Positions 43,599 through 48,434 of a stretch of 48,434 nucleotides of DNA are shown here, piece after piece (position 1 is the first letter of the stretch; the number at the start of each line of letters is the position of its first letter). Location: positions 1-48,434 of the forward strand of contig CACGGY010000001.1 of NCBI GenBank assembly GCA_902572675.1, in the 5' to 3' direction. The DNA is from an uncultured Prochlorococcus sp. Its GTDB lineage: Bacteria > Cyanobacteriota > Cyanobacteriia > PCC-6307 > Cyanobiaceae. Position numbers and translations under genes: made by a program. A model generated the notes under the pieces. It ran no database searches. It saw nothing but the letters and a program-made list of their open reading frames with translations, and was not told where the DNA came from.

Positions 43599-44597
43599 AT
43601 GGAAATAAATCCAATTCTGCAAAATGTATTAGCCCCGCCAGTTCTTTTCTTTTTAATTGGAGCAATATCAGTACTATTTAAATCTGATTTAGAAATACCA
43701 GCTCCATTGCCTAAACTCTTCTCCTTATATTTGCTCTTAGCCATTGGGTTTAAAGGAGGTATAGAGATACAGAAAAGTGGGTTTACAGATCAAGTATTGC
43801 CGACTTTAAGCGCTGCAATACTAATGTCACTATTAATACCTCTGATTGGATTTTTAATTTTAAGATTTAAGTTTGATGTCTTTAATTCCGCTGCAATAGC
43901 TGCAGCATACGGTTCAATTAGTGCTGTTACATTTATTTCCGCAGAAAGTTTTTTGGAAAGTCAAAAAATAGCTTTTGATGGGTTTATGGTTGGAGCCTTA
44001 GCTTTAATGGAGTCTCCTGCAATAATTGTTGGATTATTACTTGTGAAATTTGCAGCTCCCAAAAATAGGCCAAAATCAAGAAAAATGCATCTAAGCGCAA
44101 TATTACACGAATCATTTTTGAATGGATCAGTTTATTTATTGCTCTCAAGTTTAATTGTAGGATTTCTTACTGCTTCCAGTAATCCCTCAGGGATTGCAAA
44201 AATGGAGCCTTTTACTGGACAATTATTCTATGGAGCAGAATGCTTCTTCTTGTTAGATATGGGAATAGTCGCTGCTCAAAGATTGCCTAGACTGAAGAAT
44301 GCAGGTTCGTTTTTGATTGGCTTTGCTATTTTTATGCCGTTATTTAATGCATTTATTGGTGTTTTTGTTGCAAGATTTTTATCTTTAGGACCTGGCAACG
44401 CACTTTTATTTGTGGTTTTATGTGCAAGCGCATCTTATTTAGCAGTTCCTGCAGCGATGAGGATGACGGTACCAGAAGCCAAATCTAGTTATTATATTTC
44501 AACTACACTAGGTCTAACTTTCCCATTCAATATAGTTCTCGGCATTCCCATATATATGAGTTTAGTAAATACCATTATCCCACTTTCCCCTTCATAA
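43599..44597 (+). CDS. sbtA: SbtA-family sodium-dependent bicarbonate transporter
   Basis: 332 aa, about ten hydrophobic helices in two inverted halves. It has LAIGFKGGIEIQKSG, AAAYGSISAVTFISAESFLES and ALMESPAIIVGLLL, typical of SbtA (DUF897). SbtA is the high-affinity Na+/HCO3- symporter. It is slightly shorter than the freshwater form of about 370 aa. It follows SulP by 6 bases and precedes SbtB by 2 bases. Confidence 0.9.
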   Translation: MEINPILQNVLAPPVLFFLIGAISVLFKSDLEIPAPLPKLFSLYLLLAIGFKGGIEIQKSGFTDQVLPTLSAAILMSLLIPLIGFLILRFKFDVFNSAAIAAAYGSISAVTFISAESFLESQKIAFDGFMVGALALMESPAIIVGLLLVKFAAPKNRPKSRKMHLSAILHESFLNGSVYLLLSSLIVGFLTASSNPSGIAKMEPFTGQLFYGAECFFLLDMGIVAAQRLPRLKNAGSFLIGFAIFMPLFNAFIGVFVARFLSLGPGNALLFVVLCASASYLAVPAAMRMTVPEAKSSYYISTTLGLTFPFNIVLGIPIYMSLVNTIIPLSPS

Positions 44598-44599
44598 AA

Positions 44600-44881
44600 A
44601 TGAAAAGATTAGACCTAATATTTAGTGAAAGAGAGCTAGATGCAATCATTAAAACATTGGAAAAAGCTAATGTTCCAGGATATACAGTTATGAAACACGC
44701 CACAGGCAGAGGGCCTGAAAGAGTGGTTACTGAAGATATGGAATTTACAGGATTAGGAGCCAATGCTCATGTAATTGTTTTTTGTGAGCAAGAATTAATA
44801 GATAAAATGAGAGATAACATCAGGGACGATTTAAGCTACTACGGGGGAGTTGCTTATATTTCTGAGGCAACACCCCTTTAA
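44600..44881 (+). CDS. sbtB: SbtB-like PII-family regulator of SbtA
   Basis: 93 aa, ferredoxin-like PII fold. MKRLDLIFSERELDAIIKTL is the first strand/helix, followed by GYTVMKHATGRGPERVV leading into the T-loop, and YYGGVAYISEATPL at the end. SbtB binds adenyl nucleotides and closes SbtA. The C-terminal redox (R-)loop with a Cys-x-x-x-x-Cys tail found in some SbtB proteins is absent here. Its position directly after sbtA supports the function. Confidence 0.9.
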   Translation: MKRLDLIFSERELDAIIKTLEKANVPGYTVMKHATGRGPERVVTEDMEFTGLGANAHVIVFCEQELIDKMRDNIRDDLSYYGGVAYISEATPL

Positions 44882-44903
44882 ATTAAAGAAGCAATCTTTA
44901 TTT

Positions 44904-45860
44904 CTAAGAATGAATCCAATCTACTCTTATATTTTTTCGACTATTTAAGTATCTATCAATTGACATTGCAGCAATACATCCATCAGAAGCTGCAACTACG
45001 GCTTGCTTAAATGGTGTATTTCTTATATCTCCAATAGCCCATACTCCATCAGAGTTTGTAGACATAAAGTCATCAACAATAACCCCTCCATCTTCTTTTA
45101 AAGCAATTTGGTCCCCCAAAAAATCAGTAATCGGCTTTGAACCACTCATATAGACAAACACTCCATCTAAATTTAAATTGATAGGATTTTCTTCTTGTTT
45201 ATTTTTTACAACAACTCCATTCACACCCATATCATCGCCCAATATTTCCAATAATCTTGTTCTACTCCAATGTTTTATATTTGAATTGTCCATCAATTCC
45301 ATAGCTTCTTCATTATCTGATTTAGGATCACTTGATGTAATCCAATGCACAGTTGATGCAAATTTAGTTAGAACAGTTGCCTCTTCAATTGCCTCCTTGT
45401 TCACTCCAACAACGGCAACTTCCCTATTCTTATAAAAAGCCCCATCACACGTAGCACAATAACTTACTCCTTTGCCAAGAAAATCGGCTTCGCCCTTAAA
45501 TGATGCAGGCCTACCCATAGCTCCACTTGCAAGTACAAGTGCTTTAGCTTTGAAAGTGCCTTCGGGTGTATAAACCATTTTCCATTCACCACTAGCATCT
45601 ATTCCAAACACTTGTGCTCTTCTATAGTCTGTGCCATATTGCACAGCCTGTTCTCTCATTAGAGTAAGTAATTGCTCCCCACTTATATCAACCGGAACAC
45701 CTGGATAATTAGCTATTTGATGGGTTATTGCTAAGGCTCCAACAGATGGATTTTTATCTAAAATGACTGTCTTTAAGTTTGAACGAGATGTATAAAGTGC
45801 GCAAGTACATCCGGCAGGGCCTCCTCCGATAATAACTACATCTGACTCAATGATTTCCAA
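44904..45860 (-). CDS. Thioredoxin-reductase-like flavoprotein lacking NADPH motifs (DDOR-type)
   Basis: 318 aa. The FAD-binding VVIIGGGPAGCTCALYTSRS (~9-28), GKGVSYCATCDGAFYKNREVAVVG with redox CATC, and VWAIGDIRNTPFKQ near the end are standard. The second Rossmann motif, normally GGGDSA, is GVNKEA and the downstream HRRxxxR is TSSDPKS; these NADPH contacts are missing. This matches the cyanobacterial diflavin-linked disulfide oxidoreductase (DDOR)/DTR-like group, where the electron donor is not NADPH. Divergent from the following small ORF. Confidence 0.85.
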   Translation of the reverse strand: MEIIESDVVIIGGGPAGCTCALYTSRSNLKTVILDKNPSVGALAITHQIANYPGVPVDISGEQLLTLMREQAVQYGTDYRRAQVFGIDASGEWKMVYTPEGTFKAKALVLASGAMGRPASFKGEADFLGKGVSYCATCDGAFYKNREVAVVGVNKEAIEEATVLTKFASTVHWITSSDPKSDNEEAMELMDNSNIKHWSRTRLLEILGDDMGVNGVVVKNKQEENPINLNLDGVFVYMSGSKPITDFLGDQIALKEDGGVIVDDFMSTNSDGVWAIGDIRNTPFKQAVVAASDGCIAAMSIDRYLNSRKNIRVDWIHS

Positions 45861-45892
45861 TTTAGTAAAACTCCTTTTTAGTAGTTAATTAA

Positions 45893-45985
45893 ATGAGCTC
45901 TTGGTTAGAAGATAGCTTTAATGAAATTCCTAACCTTGTTTATAGATATAAGTTAAAAGAAAAAAGAGAAAAAAGCATAATATAG
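45893..45985 (+). CDS. Possible 30-aa small ORF, unknown
   Basis: ATG at 45893, stop at 45983-45985. Encodes MSSWLEDSFNEIPNLVYRYK then a Lys/Glu-rich tail. No family recognised. It may be a small gene or chance reading. It sits in the 253-base gap between the flavoprotein and the coiled-coil gene. Confidence 0.2.
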   Translation: MSSWLEDSFNEIPNLVYRYKLKEKREKSII

Positions 45986-46113
45986 AAACAAACTTACATA
46001 GGAAAAACATAAACAATTAATTATCCAAATGATCAGTTACGTGAAATGTTCTGTATTGATCTATTATTAGGTCATATCAAAAAATCATTTTTTGTAGAAA
46101 CATTATATTTTTC

Positions 46114-46431
46114 ATGACCAACTCTGACTACCTTTTAAAAGCTGCCATTAAGAAAGTAACCGAAAAAATTAACGAGATATTGGTTGAAAAAATTGAAGAA
46201 GCAACAAATATTGCTCAGGATGCTCCAGAAATTCTCAAAAAAGAATTTGATAGTTTGAAAGAATCCATAATCGAGGAAGCCTCAAGAATGGAAAAAGCCG
46301 AAAATGTTCAAGAAAATGAATCCACAAATACTTATCAAGATTCCAAAATAAAAAAAGCTTTAAATGAAATTGAAGGTATCAATCAGCAAATTGATCTCTT
46401 TAATAAAACTTTAGATAATCAAATTAGATGA
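46114..46431 (+). CDS. Small acidic coiled-coil protein of unknown function
   Basis: 105 aa, almost entirely charged helix: KVTEKINEILVEKIEEATNI, LKKEFDSLKESIIEEASRME, and LNEIEGINQQIDLFNKTL. No membrane segment or recognised domain. Its last 4 bases overlap the start of the ABC1-kinase gene (ATGA), indicating translational coupling and a possible shared role. Confidence 0.65.
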   Translation: MTNSDYLLKAAIKKVTEKINEILVEKIEEATNIAQDAPEILKKEFDSLKESIIEEASRMEKAENVQENESTNTYQDSKIKKALNEIEGINQQIDLFNKTLDNQIR

Positions 46432-48095
46432 GTTATCACATTTTTTATTTTCGTTTAAAAAAATTGAAAAGGGCCTTTATTATTTGGATAACTCTGATTT
46501 CGCTTTTAATAAATTTGTGGATAGATAATCTTAGATTCACAATTTTCAATACTAATAGCAATGAAAAAAGTAGGGTTCAAATTAAAAGAGCTAGATGGTT
46601 TACAAATCAATTAATAAAGCTTGGTTCAGCATTTATAAAAATTGGACAATTATTATCAGCGAGACCTGACTTAATTCCTAATACCTGGATACAGGAATTG
46701 ACTAAATTGCAAGATCAAGTTCCTAATTTTTCATTTGAGCAAGTTGAAGAAACTATAAGAGAAGAACTTGGGTCGAAGTTTAATGAAATAGATGAAATAA
46801 TAGGTGATCCGGTTGGATCAGCATCACTAGCTCAGGTTCATAAGGCGACATTAAAAGATGGTAAGAAAGTTGCATTTAAAGTTCAAAGACCCAATTTAAA
46901 AGAATTATTTATTATTGATTTGGGCATAATGCAACAAATAGCAGGATTGTTGCAGAAAAATAAGAATTGGAGTCGAGGTAGAAACTGGGTTGAGATTGCC
47001 AAAGAGTGTAGGAAAGTTCTCATGAAGGAGCTTGATTTTAATTGTGAAGCACAATATGCAGCAAGATTTAGGCAGCAATTTCTTGATGATGAAAATGTTG
47101 AAGTTCCTGAAGTAATTTGGGATATGAGCAGTGAAAAGGTGCTTTGTTTAAGTTATCTGGAAGGAACAAAAATAAGCGATTTAGAAAAATTACAATCACA
47201 AGAAATTGATTTACCTAAAATTGCAGAAATAGGTGCCATCAGCTATTTAAAGCAATTAGTAAATTACGGTTTTTTTCATGCAGACCCTCATCCTGGAAAT
47301 CTAGCAGTTTCAATTGAAGGTAAATTGATTTTTTATGATTTTGGAATGATGGGCAATATCTCAAATAATTTACAAACAAGATTAGGGGGGATGGTTAAGG
47401 CTGCTGCTTTAAGAGATGCCTCATCGCTTGTTAGTCAATTACAACAAGCTGGGCTAATTTCAAAAGACATTGATGTAGGACCAGTCAGAAGATTAGTCAG
47501 ATTAATGCTTAAAGAAGCTTTAACCCCACCATTTAGTCCAAATATTATTGAAAAATTATCTGGAGATTTATACGAACTTGTTTATGAAACACCATTTCAA
47601 CTGCCAGTAGATTTAATCTTCGTGATGAGAGCTTTATCAACTTTTGAAGGAGTTGGCAGAATGCTTGACCCAGGGTTTAACCTTGTATCAGTTACCAAGC
47701 CTTATTTAATAGAACTTATGACTTCAAATAATCAAACTCCTAACGATTTAATTAACCAATTTGGAAGGCAAGTAGGTGAACTAGGATCGAAAGCTGTTGG
47801 TATTCCAAAAAGAATAGATGAAAGTTTAGAAAGATTAGAGCAGGGAGATTTACAACTGCAAATAAGAATGGGAGAGTCTGATAGGCAATTCAAAAAAATG
47901 TTCACTGCCCAAAAAACTTTAGGTCATTCAATTCTTATAGGAAGCTTATCAATTGCATCTGCTTTACTTGTAACCAATAAACAAAATAATTTTGCATTGT
48001 TGCCACTTTTTTTTGCACTGCCAATAAGTATTGATTGGATAAAATGCCAATTAAGTATGAGAAAAGGCTCCCGTTTAGAAAAACTTAAGCGCTAA
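46428..48095 (+). CDS. ABC1/UbiB-family atypical kinase
   Basis: 555 aa. Two hydrophobic segments near the ends (~14-32 and ~500-535) flank the kinase fold. The KxGQ-family motif is IKIGQLLSARPDLIP (~70-84). The Ala-rich nucleotide loop is GSASLAQVHKA, the catalytic segment is HADPHPGNL, and YDFGMMG is the DFG motif. ABC1 kinases support prenylquinone metabolism; in cyanobacteria and plastids they affect plastoquinone/tocopherol pools. Which quinone this one serves is unclear. Confidence 0.9.
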   Translation: MSYHIFYFRLKKLKRAFIIWITLISLLINLWIDNLRFTIFNTNSNEKSRVQIKRARWFTNQLIKLGSAFIKIGQLLSARPDLIPNTWIQELTKLQDQVPNFSFEQVEETIREELGSKFNEIDEIIGDPVGSASLAQVHKATLKDGKKVAFKVQRPNLKELFIIDLGIMQQIAGLLQKNKNWSRGRNWVEIAKECRKVLMKELDFNCEAQYAARFRQQFLDDENVEVPEVIWDMSSEKVLCLSYLEGTKISDLEKLQSQEIDLPKIAEIGAISYLKQLVNYGFFHADPHPGNLAVSIEGKLIFYDFGMMGNISNNLQTRLGGMVKAAALRDASSLVSQLQQAGLISKDIDVGPVRRLVRLMLKEALTPPFSPNIIEKLSGDLYELVYETPFQLPVDLIFVMRALSTFEGVGRMLDPGFNLVSVTKPYLIELMTSNNQTPNDLINQFGRQVGELGSKAVGIPKRIDESLERLEQGDLQLQIRMGESDRQFKKMFTAQKTLGHSILIGSLSIASALLVTNKQNNFALLPLFFALPISIDWIKCQLSMRKGSRLEKLKR

Positions 48096-48099
48096 AAAA

Positions 48100-48434
48100 C
48101 TACATATTTTTGGGTCCCAAACCTAAAGCTCCAGCGAATCTTGCTTGATTTCCCAATTCCTCCTCAATTTTTAAAAGCCTATTGTATTTTGCAATCCTTT
48201 CACTTCTACTCAAAGAGCCGGTCTTGATCTGACCCGATCTTGTAGCGACAGATAAATCAGCAATTGTTGTATCTTCAGTCTCACCACTTCTATGACTAAT
48301 AACACTTGTGAAGCCTGACATTTTAGCTAACTCAATAGCTTCCAAAGTTTCAGTTAATGTTCCTATTTGATTTACCTTTATTAGAATTGAATTGGCAGAT
48401 TTTTCCATAATGCCTTTCCTTAACCTCCCTGTAT
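48100..48434 (-). CDS. eno: Enolase, C-terminal part (5' end outside window)
   Basis: The visible frame runs off the right edge; about 111 residues are in the window. RKGIMEKSANSILIKVNQIG carries the catalytic Lys. TLTETLEAIELAKMSGFTSV and SHRSGETEDTTIADLSVAT (with the substrate-binding His-Arg-Ser) follow, and then QIKTGSLSRSERIAKYNRLL. Enolase converts 2-phosphoglycerate to phosphoenolpyruvate. The true start is upstream of the window, not at the internal ATG at 48406-48408. Confidence 0.97.
   Translation of the reverse strand, partial: TGRLRKGIMEKSANSILIKVNQIGTLTETLEAIELAKMSGFTSVISHRSGETEDTTIADLSVATRSGQIKTGSLSRSERIAKYNRLLKIEEELGNQARFAGALGLGPKNM

Noticed and set aside
1..48434. CRISPR arrays, insertion sequences, prophage or rRNA genes
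   Set aside because: No spaced direct repeats, transposase or integrase-like genes, or rRNA-like sequence were seen on reading both strands.

Overview
The window is a compact, AT-rich chromosomal segment of a marine picocyanobacterium, almost certainly a high-light-adapted Prochlorococcus. The protein-coding evidence is genes for photosystem II proteins (psbI, psbN, psbH, psbO, psbA), the nitrogen regulator NtcA, CP12, a beta-carotene hydroxylase, and many short cyanobacterium-specific families. Gene order (ntcA next to dcd/thyX; psbA next to aroC; SulP-SbtA-SbtB) also fits that lineage. I see no insertion sequence, prophage, CRISPR array or rRNA. No gene-free stretch exceeds 300 bases; the longest are about 175-250 bases.

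Layout. 1-1180: 3' end of murJ, then two small minus-strand unknowns. 1266-6010: tRNA-Arg(ACG), then glyA, cinA, leuC and leuD in one direction. 5993-8388 (minus): a large LptD/OstA-like outer-membrane protein with psbI and psbN. 8469-11817: psbH, pth and a small unknown, facing yqgF, a DUF3084 protein and ntcA. 12019-13832: a CobO-like protein without a normal P-loop, dcd and thyX. 13836-21172: txlA, glmM, trmB, two small unknowns, ileS, a membrane protein and tRNA-Leu(TAG). 21293-24457: crtR, gatC, a 3-methyladenine DNA glycosylase and pyrB. 24460-26696: three small cyanobacterial genes and coaBC. 26914-31501: psbO, sat, ftsH and an Eda-like aldolase. 31536-36479: aroC, psbA, a 42-aa ORF, an aspartoacylase, a GST-like reductase and cp12. 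36550-41719 (minus): a small unknown, obgE, mutS2, a VOC protein and hemB. 41940-44881: a SulP-SbtA-SbtB bicarbonate-uptake operon. 44904-48434: a thioredoxin-reductase-like flavoprotein, a coiled-coil protein, an ABC1 kinase and the 3' part of eno.

How the genes relate. Two physiological themes stand out. One is photosynthesis and carbon: PSII subunits, FtsH (D1 turnover), CrtR, HemB, CP12 and bicarbonate import. The other is core biosynthesis: leucine, one-carbon, pyrimidine and thymidylate, CoA, chorismate, sulfate activation, and wall or outer-membrane assembly. Several converging gene pairs overlap by 4-20 bases, consistent with a streamlined genome.

Most worth a second look. crtR and the DNA glycosylase both lack any ATG, GTG or TTG in their open frame, and both have ATA where homologues would be expected to start. 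A well-spaced NtcA box plus -10 lies in front of ntcA. A CobO-family protein has lost Walker A, an Eda homologue has altered active-site positions, and a thioredoxin-reductase-like protein has lost its NADPH motifs. The psbA leader carries two hairpins. Nothing here amounts to an evident new multigene system.
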